From contig DVGH01000046.1 of NCBI GenBank assembly GCA_018712865.1, positions 1-64,000 on the forward strand: a DNA stretch of 64,000 bases. Reading direction: 5' to 3'. Positions within the stretch are counted from its first letter, which is position 1, and the number at the start of each line of letters is the position of its first letter. Shown here piece by piece: positions 50,739-59,307 of the stretch. The notes under the pieces are model-generated. The model ran no database searches. It saw only the letters and a program-made list of their open reading frames with translations, and was not told where the DNA came from. This DNA comes from Scatavimonas merdipullorum. GTDB taxonomy: Bacteria > Bacillota > Clostridia > Oscillospirales > Acutalibacteraceae. The translations under genes and the position numbers were made by a program.

Positions 50739-51818
50739 TTGCAAAAACGGGTCTTGGTAGGCATGAGCGGCGGCGTGGACAGTTCTGTAGCGGCGGCGCT
50801 GCTTTTGGAACAGGGCTACGATGTCAGCGGTGTGACGCTGCGCCTGTTTGATCATGACAGCGTTGCATCTGAAAAAACGTTTGCAGGCGGCAAGGCTGAT
50901 GCTGTACAGGATGCAAAAAGCGTTTGCGACAGGCTGGGGATTGCACATGTTGTTTTTGATTTTTGTGATGCCTTTGAGCGTGAGGTGATCAGCCGCTTTG
51001 CCTGTGGGTATGAAAAAGGGCTGACGCCAAACCCCTGTATCGATTGCAACAGGTATATTAAATTTGGACTGCTTTTGCAGCGTGCGCGAGCCATGAGCTA
51101 CAATTTGATTGCCACGGGACATTATGTACAGCGGGCCTATGACAGCGCAAGCGGCCGTTATTTGCTGAAAAAGGCAGCGGACGTTACAAAGGACCAGACC
51201 TACGTTTTGTATATGCTGACCCAACACCAGCTTGCAGGGACATTGTTTCCCCTTGGTACGGTGCAGAAAAAACAGGCGCGGCAGCTTGCCCGGAATATGG
51301 AGCTTGCAAGCGCCCAAAGGCCGGAAAGCCAGGATATTTGCTTTGTTCAGGATGGCGATTATGCAGGTTTTTTAGAAAGAAAGCTGGGGGTAGCTTCTGT
51401 GCCGGGTGATTTTGTTTATAAGGACGGCACGCCCCTTGGCCGGCATAAGGGGATGATCCATTATACCATTGGACAAAGGAAAGGGCTTGGCATAAGCTAT
51501 GCACATCCGTTATTTGTGCTGGATAAAAATGCAAGCTCCAACCGGATTACGCTGGGTGAAAATGCAGACCTGTTTACAAACAGGCTCAAGGCGCGCAATG
51601 TAAATTATATTGCAGTAGAGAGGCTGAATACCCCGCTGCATGTAACGGCAAAAGCACGGTACAGTCAGAAGGAAGCAAGGGCTGTGGTACACCCGCTTTC
51701 AGAAAGTGAGGTGATCGTTGAATTTGCTGAAAAGCAGCGCGCAATCACGCCGGGACAGGCCGTTGTTTTTTACGATGGCGATGTTGTTGTTGGCGGAGGA
51801 ACAATTACCCCAGATTAG
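50739..51818 (+). CDS. mnmA: tRNA-specific 2-thiouridylase
   Basis: Thiolates U34 of tRNA-Lys/Glu/Gln. PP-loop GMSGGVDSSVAAALL (residues 6-20), catalytic cysteine in NPCIDCNRYIKF (about 95-106) and second cysteine in ESQDICFVQDGDY, followed by the C-terminal beta-barrels. 359 residues. Start TTG at 50739 with GGGAGGTGA 8 bases upstream. Ends at a bidirectional hairpin. Confidence 0.96.
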   Translation: MQKRVLVGMSGGVDSSVAAALLLEQGYDVSGVTLRLFDHDSVASEKTFAGGKADAVQDAKSVCDRLGIAHVVFDFCDAFEREVISRFACGYEKGLTPNPCIDCNRYIKFGLLLQRARAMSYNLIATGHYVQRAYDSASGRYLLKKAADVTKDQTYVLYMLTQHQLAGTLFPLGTVQKKQARQLARNMELASAQRPESQDICFVQDGDYAGFLERKLGVASVPGDFVYKDGTPLGRHKGMIHYTIGQRKGLGISYAHPLFVLDKNASSNRITLGENADLFTNRLKARNVNYIAVERLNTPLHVTAKARYSQKEARAVVHPLSESEVIVEFAEKQRAITPGQAVVFYDGDVVVGGGTITPD

Positions 51819-51825
51819 AAAAAAG

Positions 51826-51865
51826 AAATGTGCAGGGACATAAATATGTATGCCCTGCACATTTT
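51826..51865. terminator. Bidirectional terminator after mnmA
   Basis: AAATGTGCAGGG pairs with CCCTGCACATTT. A-rich and T-rich flanks serve both mnmA and the small convergent gene. Confidence 0.85.
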
Positions 51866-51870
51866 GTTGG

Positions 51871-52053
51871 TTATTTAAACATATAGGATACACCTTCGAC
51901 CAGGTCGCCCATAGCGTGCATTGCTTTGCCCGCGCGTTTTTTGATTCGCTTTGGGGACGTCTTCATAAGCTTGCTGCCCATATAGCCTACAACGACACCC
52001 GTTGCAATGCCCGCGCCTATGCCCTTGACCATACTCATTGTATTTTTTGCCAA
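51871..52053 (-). CDS. Small glycine-zipper-like protein, unrecognised
   Basis: 60 residues starting at TTG 52053, 8 bases after GGAGGT, reading LAKNTMSMVKGIGAGIATGV then VVGYMGSKLM. The glycine-spaced hydrophobic stretch is like YtxH-type or glycine-zipper membrane segments, followed by a basic section (KTSPKRIKKRAGKAM) and an amphipathic end (GDLVEGVSYMFK). The longer reading frame from 52107 has no RBS. Likely a small membrane-associated protein of unknown function. Confidence 0.6.
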   Translation of the reverse strand: MAKNTMSMVKGIGAGIATGVVVGYMGSKLMKTSPKRIKKRAGKAMHAMGDLVEGVSYMFK

Positions 52054-52186
52054 CTTATAACACCTCCAGATTTCTCCTGTTGTAATTAACGCTTGCTGCG
52101 TTGTCATTATTTTTCCACCCCCCGTTTGATTTATTGCAGTGAGTTTTTAGAAAATGATAAAAATGAAAGGACTGTTCATAATTATG

Positions 52187-52684
52187 GCGGAACTGAACAT
52201 AGTAATGGTAGAACCGGAAATTCCGCAAAATACAGGCAATATTGCGCGTACCTGCGCGGTTACAGGCGCCAGGCTGCATCTTGTGCGGCCCTTGGGCTTT
52301 GATACAAGTGAGAAAGCGCTCAAACGGGCAGGCCTGGATTACTGGCATTTGCTGGATGTGACGTATTATGACAATTTGCAGGATTTTTTTGAAAAAACAA
52401 ACGGTCCGTACTACTATTTTTCCACAAAAGCCAGGCATATACACTCTGACATAAATTACCCGGACGGCGCGTATTTGCTGTTTGGAAAAGAAACGGCAGG
52501 ACTTCCCGAGGATTTGCTGTATGCAAACCCGGACGCTACCGTGCGTATACCGATGCGTTCCCAGGCGCGCAGTTTAAACCTGTCGAATGCGGTTGCGGTT
52601 GGTGTATATGAGGTGCTGCGGCAGTGGAATTATCCGTCGCTTTTGTGCAAAGGACAGCTGCGCACACACAGCTGGGGAGAATAG
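52187..52684 (+). CDS. trmL: tRNA (cytidine(34)-2'-O)-methyltransferase
   Basis: SPOUT (SpoU/TrmH) methyltransferase that 2'-O-methylates the wobble base of tRNA-Leu. Motif 1 is NIVMVEPEIPQNTGNIARTC, motif 2 YLLFGKETAGLPEDL and motif 3 RIPMRSQARSLNLSNAVAVG, forming the trefoil-knot SAM site. Start at 52187 (MAELNIV) fits the family; ATGs at 52154 and 52163 lack ribosome binding sites, and AAAGGA lies about 12 bases before 52187. 165 residues. Confidence 0.93.
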   Translation, partial: AELNIVMVEPEIPQNTGNIARTCAVTGARLHLVRPLGFDTSEKALKRAGLDYWHLLDVTYYDNLQDFFEKTNGPYYYFSTKARHIHSDINYPDGAYLLFGKETAGLPEDLLYANPDATVRIPMRSQARSLNLSNAVAVGVYEVLRQWNYPSLLCKGQLRTHSWGE

Positions 52685-52761
52685 ACTTGTGTATATATGC
52701 GCTTTTATGAAAATGTGACGAAAAATATCAGAATTTCCTGCAAAATAGCACCTGCCAAGTA

Positions 52762-52790
52762 TTGAAAAATGGAAATTTCTGTTATACAAT
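52762..52790 (+). promoter_or_regulatory. Promoter of the pgk-tpiA-gpmI operon
   Basis: TTGAAA (52762-52767), 17-base spacer, TACAAT (52785-52790), about 70 bases before the pgk start. Confidence 0.75.
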
Positions 52791-52861
52791 AGAAAAGCGA
52801 ATGTTCATGAATTTACAAGCTTAAAACCGAAGGAATTATACATGCAGAAAGGATGTCAACC

Positions 52862-54055
52862 ATGGATTATTTAAACAAAAAATCTGTCGAAGATATCGAC
52901 GTAGCAGGCAAAAGAGTGCTAGTTCGCTGTGATTTTAATGTCCCGTTTGATGAAAACGGCAACATCACAGACACCAAGCGTATTGACGAGGCGATGAAGA
53001 CCATTCAGTACCTGGTAGACCATAACGCAAAGGTCATTCTTTGCTCACATTTGGGCCGTCCAAAGGGTGAATTCAATAAAAAATTCTCTTTGGCGCCTGT
53101 AGCGGCTTATCTTTCCAAGGCGCTGGGCAAGGAAGTAAAAATGGCAGAGGATGTTGTAGGCGAAAGCGCAAAAAGCATAGCTGCTTCTTTGCAGGACGGC
53201 GACGTAGAGCTTTTAGAAAATGTACGCTTTATGCCCGGCGAAACCAAAAACGATCCTGAGCTTGCAAAAGAGCTTGCCTCTATGGCGGATATTTATGTAA
53301 ACGACGCATTTGGAACAGCGCACAGGGCGCATGCCTCTACAGCCGGCGTTGCAGATTATCTGCCCGCGGTGTGCGGATATTTGATTTTAAAGGAAATTAC
53401 CATTATGGGCGGCGCACTTTCAAACCCCAAAAGGCCGTTTGTTGCTATTTTGGGCGGCGCTAAGGTGTCTGATAAGATCGGCGTAATCAACAACCTGATT
53501 GAAAAGGTAGATACGCTCATTATTGGCGGCGGCATGGCCTACACCTTTTTTAAGGCGCAGGGTTATTCGATTGGAACCTCCATTTGCGAAGACGACAAGG
53601 TTGACCTTGCAAAGGAAATGATGCAAAAGGCAAAGGAGAAGGGCGTAAAGTTTTTGATTCCGGTGGACAACAAGGTTGCGACCGAATACAAGCCGGACGC
53701 ACAGGCTAAAATTGTGGACTCTGATAATATTCCAGACGGCTGGATGGGGCTGGATATCGGCCCCAAAACCATGGAGCTGTTTACAAATGCCGTAAAAGGA
53801 GCAGGTACGGTTGTGTGGAACGGGCCGATGGGTGTTTCGGAATGGGACAATTTTGCAGCTGGAACCATTGCCGTTGCAAAGGCGGTTGCGGAAAGCGGCG
53901 CAATTTCTATTATTGGCGGCGGCGATTCTGCTGCTGCTGTTGAAAAGCTGGGCTTTGCAGACAAGATGACGCACATTTCCACAGGCGGTGGCGCTTCGTT
54001 GGAATTTTTGGAAGGCTTAATCCTGCCCGGCATTGCGTGCCTGAATGAGAAATAA
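52862..54055 (+). CDS. pgk: Phosphoglycerate kinase
   Basis: Glycolytic ATP-forming enzyme. VLVRCDFNVPFDENGNITD (N-terminal domain) and the C-terminal nucleotide-binding GGGDSAAAV and STGGGASLEFLEG are all present. Start at 52862 with AAAGGA 8 bases upstream; the ATG at 52853 overlaps that RBS. 397 residues. First of three glycolytic genes. gapA is not in the window. Confidence 0.97.
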   Translation: MDYLNKKSVEDIDVAGKRVLVRCDFNVPFDENGNITDTKRIDEAMKTIQYLVDHNAKVILCSHLGRPKGEFNKKFSLAPVAAYLSKALGKEVKMAEDVVGESAKSIAASLQDGDVELLENVRFMPGETKNDPELAKELASMADIYVNDAFGTAHRAHASTAGVADYLPAVCGYLILKEITIMGGALSNPKRPFVAILGGAKVSDKIGVINNLIEKVDTLIIGGGMAYTFFKAQGYSIGTSICEDDKVDLAKEMMQKAKEKGVKFLIPVDNKVATEYKPDAQAKIVDSDNIPDGWMGLDIGPKTMELFTNAVKGAGTVVWNGPMGVSEWDNFAAGTIAVAKAVAESGAISIIGGGDSAAAVEKLGFADKMTHISTGGGASLEFLEGLILPGIACLNEK

Positions 54056-54070
54056 GAAAATAAACAGACA

Positions 54071-54098
54071 AAGGGCGGATTTTATGTTGTCCGCCCTT
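54071..54098 (+). other. Intercistronic hairpin between pgk and tpiA
   Basis: AAGGGCGGA pairs with TCCGCCCTT around a 10-base loop, without a T tail. It shares its core with the hairpins at 42457 and 54919. Confidence 0.7.
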
Positions 54099-54140
54099 AG
54101 AATTTAAACCGTACTCCTATACGGGAAAGGAAGCAGAAAG

Positions 54141-54908
54141 ATGAATAAACAGCTTAGAAAGGCCGTCATTGCCGGCAACTGGAAAATGAATAAAACACCA
54201 AACGAAGCAAAGGCACTGCTTGCGGAGATTGCACCGCTTGTTAAAGACGCCGGCTGCGATGTGATTGCCTGTGTTCCTTATGTGGATCTGGATGCTGCGC
54301 TTGCGGCTACGGAAGGGACCAATATAAAGATTGGTGCAGAAAACTGCCATTGGGCAAAGTCCGGCGCGTTTACAGGGGAAATTTCTGCCGGCATGCTCAA
54401 GGAGATGGGCGTGGCATATGTCATTATTGGACACAGCGAACGCAGGCAGTATTTTGGGGAAACGGACATTACGGTAAACCAGCGTGTAAAAGCTGCGCTG
54501 GAGGAAGGCTTGACGGTAATATTGTGCGTAGGGGAATCGCTTGCGCAGCGTGAAATGGATATTACCGCCGCACTGGTGGAATCCCAAACAAAGCTTGCTT
54601 TAAACGGTGTTGCAAAGGAAGACCTGAAAAACATTATGATTGCATATGAGCCTGTATGGGCAATTGGAACGGGAAAAACCGCAACGGCCGAGCAGGCGCA
54701 GGAGGTTTGCGCGATGATTCGCGATGTGCTTGCAGATATGTACGGAAGAGAAGCAGCAGACGGCGTGACCATTCAGTACGGCGGATCGATGAACGAGAAA
54801 AATGCAGACGAGCTTTTGAGCAAGCCCGATGTGGACGGCGGCCTGATCGGCGGCGCTTCGCTGGTGGCGGAAAAATTTGCAGCCATTGTAAAAGCAGCGG
54901 GAAAATAA
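54141..54908 (+). CDS. tpiA: Triosephosphate isomerase
   Basis: Interconverts dihydroxyacetone phosphate and glyceraldehyde-3-phosphate. AGNWKMNKT (substrate Asn and Lys), VIIGHSERR (catalytic His) and AYEPVWAIGTGKTA (catalytic Glu and loop 6) are intact, and the C-terminal phosphate loops are YGGSMN and GGASL. 255 residues. RBS GGAAG before the ATG. Confidence 0.97.
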   Translation: MNKQLRKAVIAGNWKMNKTPNEAKALLAEIAPLVKDAGCDVIACVPYVDLDAALAATEGTNIKIGAENCHWAKSGAFTGEISAGMLKEMGVAYVIIGHSERRQYFGETDITVNQRVKAALEEGLTVILCVGESLAQREMDITAALVESQTKLALNGVAKEDLKNIMIAYEPVWAIGTGKTATAEQAQEVCAMIRDVLADMYGREAADGVTIQYGGSMNEKNADELLSKPDVDGGLIGGASLVAEKFAAIVKAAGK

Positions 54909-54918
54909 ACATAAAATC

Positions 54919-54941
54919 CGGGGCGGAATATTTCCGCCCCG
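54919..54941 (+). other. Intercistronic hairpin between tpiA and gpmI
   Basis: CGGGGCGGAA/TTCCGCCCCG, 10-bp stem with a 3-base loop, 10 bases after the tpiA stop. A TTTCTTTTTATTT stretch begins 6 bases later, so partial termination is possible. Confidence 0.75.
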
Positions 54942-55052
54942 TAAGGTTTCTTTTTATTTGGTGTTTTGCTTTTTCACCTGTCTGGGGTGGAAACAGGCAG
55001 ATGAAAGAGTGAAACCCGGACAGGAAGCTCAATTTGGAAAGGAAAGAGGCAT

Positions 55053-56564
55053 ATGAAAAAACCTTTGATTTTGATTATTATGGACGGCTTTGGCTTTGGC
55101 GGCCATAAGGGAAACGCCATTGAAGCAGCAAAGACGCCCAATTTAGACCGGCTGTTTGCAAATTATCCGTTGACACGTATTGGCGCTTCCGGCATGGATG
55201 TCGGTTTGCCGGACGGGCAGATGGGAAACAGCGAAGTCGGCCATACCAATATTGGCGCAGGGCGCGTTGTATATCAGGAGCTGACAAGGATCACCAAGGC
55301 GGTTGGCGACGGCAGCTTTTTTGAAAACGAAGCGCTTTTAAAGGCTATGCGCAATGTAAAGGAAAAAGGTACGGCGCTGCATATTCTGGGCCTTTTATCA
55401 GACGGCGGCGTACACAGCCACAACAGCCACTTGTATGCTATTTTGGAAATGGCGAAGCGGCAGGGTGTGCAAAAGGTATATGTACATGCGCTTTTGGATG
55501 GCAGGGACGTACCGCCGAGCAGCGGGAAGGAATATGTGCGCGCCTGCGTTGCCAAAATGAAAGAAATAGGTATAGGAAAAATTGCAACCGTAATGGGCCG
55601 TTATTATGCGATGGACAGGGACAACCGTTGGGAACGTGTGGAAAAGGCGTATGCCGCCATGGTTTACGGAGAAGGCAACCGTTGCGCCTGCCCGGTGCAG
55701 GCTGTGCAGGATTCGTATGATGCAAACGTAACCGACGAGTTTGTCGTCCCGACTGTCTGTGCCGAAAACGCGCAGATTTCTGCAAACGACAGCGTTATTT
55801 TCTTTAATTTCCGGCCTGATAGAGCAAGGGAAATTACACGCTGCTTTGTAGATGAAGGATTTGACGGCTTTTCACGGAAAAAGGGCTTTTTCCCGCTGTA
55901 CTATGTGTGCATGACGCAGTATGACGCGACCATGCCCAATGTAGATATTGCGTTTCGGCCGCAGTCGCTGAAAAATACGTTTGGAGAATATATATCTGAT
56001 AAGGGGCTCACCCAGCTGCGTATTGCAGAAACAGAAAAATACGCGCATGTAACGTTTTTCTTTAACGGCGGCGTGGAAAAGACCTATCCGGGTGAAGACA
56101 GGGTTCTGGTAGCTTCGCCAAAGGTTGCAACGTATGATCTGCAACCGGAAATGAGCGCATATGAGGTGACGGATCAGTGTATACAGCGGATTGAAAGCGG
56201 CCAGTACGACGTAATTATTCTAAACTTTGCAAATTGTGACATGGTCGGGCACACTGGTGTATTTGAAGCGGCCGTTAAGGCGGTGGAAGCCGTTGATACC
56301 TGTGTAGGTAGGGTAACGGACGCAATTGCAAAAATGGGCGGTGTTTCGCTGATTACGGCTGATCACGGAAATGCGGATAAAATGGTTGCAGAGGACGGCG
56401 AACCGTTTACGGCGCACACCACAAACCCTGTTCCGTTTTGCGTTGTGGGTTATCCGTGTAAGCTGCGTACGGGCGGCAGACTTGCAGATATTGCACCGAC
56501 GATGCTCAAGGTTATGGGCTTGCCGCAGCCCGAAGAGATGGACGGAAAAAGCATTATTCTATAA
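55053..56564 (+). CDS. gpmI: 2,3-bisphosphoglycerate-independent phosphoglycerate mutase
   Basis: Metal-dependent isomerase of 3- and 2-phosphoglycerate. LIIMDGFG (metal aspartate), GQMGNSEVGHTNIGAGRVVY (catalytic phosphoserine of NSEVGH), LLDGRDVPPSSG and C-terminal metal site TADHGNADKM are all visible. 503 residues. Last gene of the glycolytic operon, followed by a strong terminator. Confidence 0.97.
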   Translation: MKKPLILIIMDGFGFGGHKGNAIEAAKTPNLDRLFANYPLTRIGASGMDVGLPDGQMGNSEVGHTNIGAGRVVYQELTRITKAVGDGSFFENEALLKAMRNVKEKGTALHILGLLSDGGVHSHNSHLYAILEMAKRQGVQKVYVHALLDGRDVPPSSGKEYVRACVAKMKEIGIGKIATVMGRYYAMDRDNRWERVEKAYAAMVYGEGNRCACPVQAVQDSYDANVTDEFVVPTVCAENAQISANDSVIFFNFRPDRAREITRCFVDEGFDGFSRKKGFFPLYYVCMTQYDATMPNVDIAFRPQSLKNTFGEYISDKGLTQLRIAETEKYAHVTFFFNGGVEKTYPGEDRVLVASPKVATYDLQPEMSAYEVTDQCIQRIESGQYDVIILNFANCDMVGHTGVFEAAVKAVEAVDTCVGRVTDAIAKMGGVSLITADHGNADKMVAEDGEPFTAHTTNPVPFCVVGYPCKLRTGGRLADIAPTMLKVMGLPQPEEMDGKSIIL

Positions 56565-56582
56565 AATATGTATAAAGCGTAA

Positions 56583-56616
56583 AAGAAGCATGGTTTACCG
56601 CCATGCTTCTTTTTTG
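56583..56616. terminator. Terminator after gpmI
   Basis: AAGAAGCATGG pairs with CCATGCTTCTT, loop TTTACCG, then a T run; the plus strand is preceded by A residues. A weaker GCATG/CATGC pair follows at about 56641-56662. The rest of 56617-56755 holds no assignable signal. Confidence 0.9.
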
Positions 56617-56755
56617 GGGCTGTGTGTGATAATAAAAAGGGCATGCTAAAAAGAAACCATGCAGGGTTACGATTGCAAGGAAAGGTTTTGTGCAATAAAG
56701 CCGGCGGCATTGGCATATACATAGTTATACTGTCAAAACCAAAGGGGTGCCCAAT

Positions 56756-57592
56756 ATGATTACCGCACTGACGATCGAAGAAAACCTGCCGCAAGACGGG
56801 CTGCAAAGGTTGAAAGCATGTCTGCATCGAAACCAGCTGCGCACAGAACAGCGCACATACAGGGGCGTAATGGTACACCATGTGCTATATGAAAGAAAAC
56901 ACCGGACAATTTCATGGGGAAAGATTACAAAAGCGCTGGGGGAAGGAAAGACAGCGCTGCTATACAGCGGAAAAGAGCCGCTGCCGCCCGGATTGCGACG
57001 TTACCGCAGCTTGGCTTTTATGCACCGTATGGCGGAAAACGGCGCGCTGCAGGTTTTGCAGACGCTTGGCGTTGAGCCATACCGCCTGAAAATTGGGCTG
57101 TATGATCCGGCGGGCACGCACAGCGGTCTTTTAAATGCGCTTTTACCGTTTTCCGCCTGCATCCATGCAGTCAGTGCAAATTACCCGGTATATGCAGACG
57201 AAGCAGAGGGAGTTATGGAAAACAGCGGCGCGTATATTGCCGTGCACAAAAATCCGAAAATTCTTGCAAGCTGTCAGGTTATTATTGCTCCGCAGAAAAT
57301 CCGTGAACAGATTCCTTTGTCGAACGGGTGTGTGGTTTTTACAGGACAGCCTCCCGCGGTAGAATTGCCGGGGCTTTTGCTTGATCGGTTCCGTATTAGG
57401 CTACCAAAAGCGTATGCACAGCTTAAACCCTGCCATATAAGCGACGAATATTTTGCATGCGCTCTTTATGACGGCGAGCAGCAGTATGCTTTGGGAGAGC
57501 TTTCCCCGTATGCTTACGAGGTTTGCGGAAAGGAAATGCCGCTTGCGCAGCTGTGCCGTTTTTTGCAGACACAAAGCGCATACTGGCGGTAG
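56756..57592 (+). CDS. Conserved-looking protein of unknown function
   Basis: 278 residues with no family I can name. It has no signal peptide or membrane segment and begins MITALTIEENLPQDGLQRLKA. The middle (LQTLGVEPYRLKIGLYDPAG then HSGLLNALLPFSACIHAVSA, YAGEAE-type YADEAEGVMENSGAYIAVHK) alternates strands and helices like a Rossmann fold. The second half has CQVIIAPQKIREQIPLSNGC and LPGLLLDRFRI. It resembles a cytosolic alpha/beta protein. Start ATG 56756 with AAAGGGG about 8 bases upstream; the GTG at 56747 overlaps that RBS. Single gene between two terminated units; mgtE follows behind its own promoter. Confidence 0.65.
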   Translation: MITALTIEENLPQDGLQRLKACLHRNQLRTEQRTYRGVMVHHVLYERKHRTISWGKITKALGEGKTALLYSGKEPLPPGLRRYRSLAFMHRMAENGALQVLQTLGVEPYRLKIGLYDPAGTHSGLLNALLPFSACIHAVSANYPVYADEAEGVMENSGAYIAVHKNPKILASCQVIIAPQKIREQIPLSNGCVVFTGQPPAVELPGLLLDRFRIRLPKAYAQLKPCHISDEYFACALYDGEQQYALGELSPYAYEVCGKEMPLAQLCRFLQTQSAYWR

Positions 57593-57631
57593 AGATGTAT
57601 GTAAAATATCATTTACACACCGCTTTTTACA

Positions 57632-57660
57632 TTGACAACAGGTAGGATGTAGTATAAAAT
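57632..57660 (+). promoter_or_regulatory. mgtE promoter
   Basis: TTGACA (57632-57637), 17-base spacer, TAAAAT (57655-57660). A small inverted repeat TGTAAA/TTTACA lies just upstream at 57600-57617 and could be a regulator site. Confidence 0.78.
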
Positions 57661-57700
57661 AAATCTATGTACGAATTTTAAATTAAGAGAGGTGAAAGAG

Positions 57701-57793
57701 ATGGACGCAGGAAGTAGCAGCGGCACAGTGCCCGGGCGAAGTAGCAGAGAAAAAGTGTGCGCGCATTTTTTTGCGTTCATTTTTTTGCGCTGA
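57701..57793 (+). CDS. Possible leader peptide upstream of mgtE, 30 residues
   Basis: ATG at 57701 follows GAGGTGAAAGAG, a strong RBS, within the transcribed leader of mgtE. The predicted peptide has a Ser/Gly/Arg-rich half (MDAGSSSGTVPGRSSREK) and a hydrophobic half (VCAHFFAFIFLR). The DNA contains two direct repeats GAAGTAGCAG (57711-57720 and 57738-57747) around GGCACAGTGCC. It then has two copies of TTTTTTTGCG (about 57767-57788). No M-box riboswitch was recognised, so this ORF is a candidate cis-acting element, comparable in role, not sequence, to enterobacterial MgtL. Not proven to be translated. Confidence 0.45.
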   Translation: MDAGSSSGTVPGRSSREKVCAHFFAFIFLR

Positions 57794-57859
57794 TTTTTAC
57801 TTTGTCCGGATTTTGTGCCATACTTCCGCCTAATCAAAAAATGTTAGGAGGAGAAGGCC

Positions 57860-59215
57860 ATGGAAAGAAGTCCGGTATATGTGCAGGATACGATCCTGTC
57901 TTTGCTGGAACAAAAAAAATATGCAACTCTGCGGGATATTCTTACGACGATTAAGCCCGTTGACATAGCGGCATTGTTTGACGATATGCAGGAGGATGCG
58001 CTGCCCCTTTTGTTCCGGCTTTTACCAAAAGAGCTTGCGGCGGAAACCTTTGTTGAAATGGACGAGAACGCCCAGGAGCTTTTGATCCACGGCTTCAGCG
58101 ATACGGAGCTGAAAGAGGTTGTGGACGAGCTGTATGTAGACGACGCGGTGGACCTGATAGAAGAAATGCCCGCCAATGTGGTCAAGCGCATTTTGCAGCA
58201 GGCCGACCCGGATACCAGAAAAATGATCAATGAGATACTGAAGTATCCCGACGATAGCGCGGGCAGCATTATGACGACAGAGTATGTCAGCCTGCGCCCG
58301 AATATGACGGTTCTGGATGCAATTAAGCGCATCCGTAGGACAGGGGTAGATAAGGAAACCATCTATACCTGCTATGTTACAAAAGAAAATCGAAAGCTCA
58401 TTGGTATTTTATCGATTAAAACGTTGCTTCTATCCGATGAAGACGATGTGGTTGAGGATATTATGGAAACAAACGTAATATCTGTCAACACGCTGGACGA
58501 CCAGGAGGTCGTCGCGCAGATGTTTAACAAATACGATTTTCTTGCTATTCCTGTGGTAGACAGGGAAAACCGCCTGGTTGGCATTGTAACCGTTGACGAT
58601 GCGATCGACGTTATGCAGGAGGAAGCAACGGAAGACATGGAGGTCATGGCGGCGATCACGCCGACCGACAAGCCCTATATGAAAACAAGTGTGTTTGAAA
58701 CGTGGCGTAAGCGCATACCGTGGCTGTTGATTTTGATGATCTCTGCGACTTTTACAGGCATGATTATCACTTCGTTTGAAGATGCTCTGGCAGCACAGGT
58801 TGCGCTGACAGCGTTTATTCCCATGCTGATGGATACGGGGGGGAATTCGGGAAGCCAAACGTCTGTAACGATTATACGCGGTCTTTCCCTGGGGGAAATT
58901 GAGTTCCGCGATCTGCCCAGAATTATCTGGAAGGAATGCCGTGTTGCGGTGTTATGCGGCGTAACGCTGGCGGCGGCCAATTTTGTGAAGCTGATGCTTT
59001 TTGACCGTGTGGGAGTTTCGATTGCAATGGTTGTTTGTCTGACGCTGATTGCAACGGTAATTGTTGCAAAAATTATTGGCTGCACACTGCCGATGCTTGC
59101 GAAGAAGGTAGGGTTTGACCCGGCGGTCATGGCAAGCCCGTTTATTACAACGGCAGTAGACGCTATTTCGCTGCTTGTGTATTTTCAGATTGCAAAGCTG
59201 CTGTTGGGTATATAA
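57860..59215 (+). CDS. mgtE: Magnesium transporter MgtE
   Basis: Mg2+ channel with a cytosolic gate. N-terminal MgtE_N superhelical domain (about 20-130, LLFRLLPKELAAETFVEM), a pair of CBS domains (about 135-255, AGSIMTTEYVSL and VVDRENRLVGIVTVDDAIDV), a connecting helix and five membrane segments (about 280-450) with LMDTGGNSGSQTSVTIIRGL, the pore-lining family motif. 451 residues. RBS AGGAGG before the ATG at 57860. Transcribed from 57632-57660 with a leader of about 190 bases. Confidence 0.97.
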   Translation: MERSPVYVQDTILSLLEQKKYATLRDILTTIKPVDIAALFDDMQEDALPLLFRLLPKELAAETFVEMDENAQELLIHGFSDTELKEVVDELYVDDAVDLIEEMPANVVKRILQQADPDTRKMINEILKYPDDSAGSIMTTEYVSLRPNMTVLDAIKRIRRTGVDKETIYTCYVTKENRKLIGILSIKTLLLSDEDDVVEDIMETNVISVNTLDDQEVVAQMFNKYDFLAIPVVDRENRLVGIVTVDDAIDVMQEEATEDMEVMAAITPTDKPYMKTSVFETWRKRIPWLLILMISATFTGMIITSFEDALAAQVALTAFIPMLMDTGGNSGSQTSVTIIRGLSLGEIEFRDLPRIIWKECRVAVLCGVTLAAANFVKLMLFDRVGVSIAMVVCLTLIATVIVAKIIGCTLPMLAKKVGFDPAVMASPFITTAVDAISLLVYFQIAKLLLGI

Positions 59216-59245
59216 AATGGTATTTTAAGGCCGGTTTACCGGCAT

Positions 59246-59286
59246 AATAAAAAGCAGAAGGGAAATGCTCCCTTCTGCTTTTTATT
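59246..59286. terminator. Bidirectional terminator between mgtE and the YbaK-type gene
   Basis: 18-bp perfect stem (AATAAAAAGCAGAAGGGA and its complement) around AATGC. A smaller GCCGG/CCGGC hairpin precedes it at about 59230. Confidence 0.95.
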
Positions 59287-59307
59287 CTCTGCAAATTTCC
59301 GCAGGCA

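Noticed and set aside
57661..57860. M-box or other known metal riboswitch before mgtE
   Set aside because: I could not find the M-box conserved core or a convincing yybP-ykoY (Mn2+) or NiCo core; only the short ORF and repeats are visible. A covariance-model search would be decisive.
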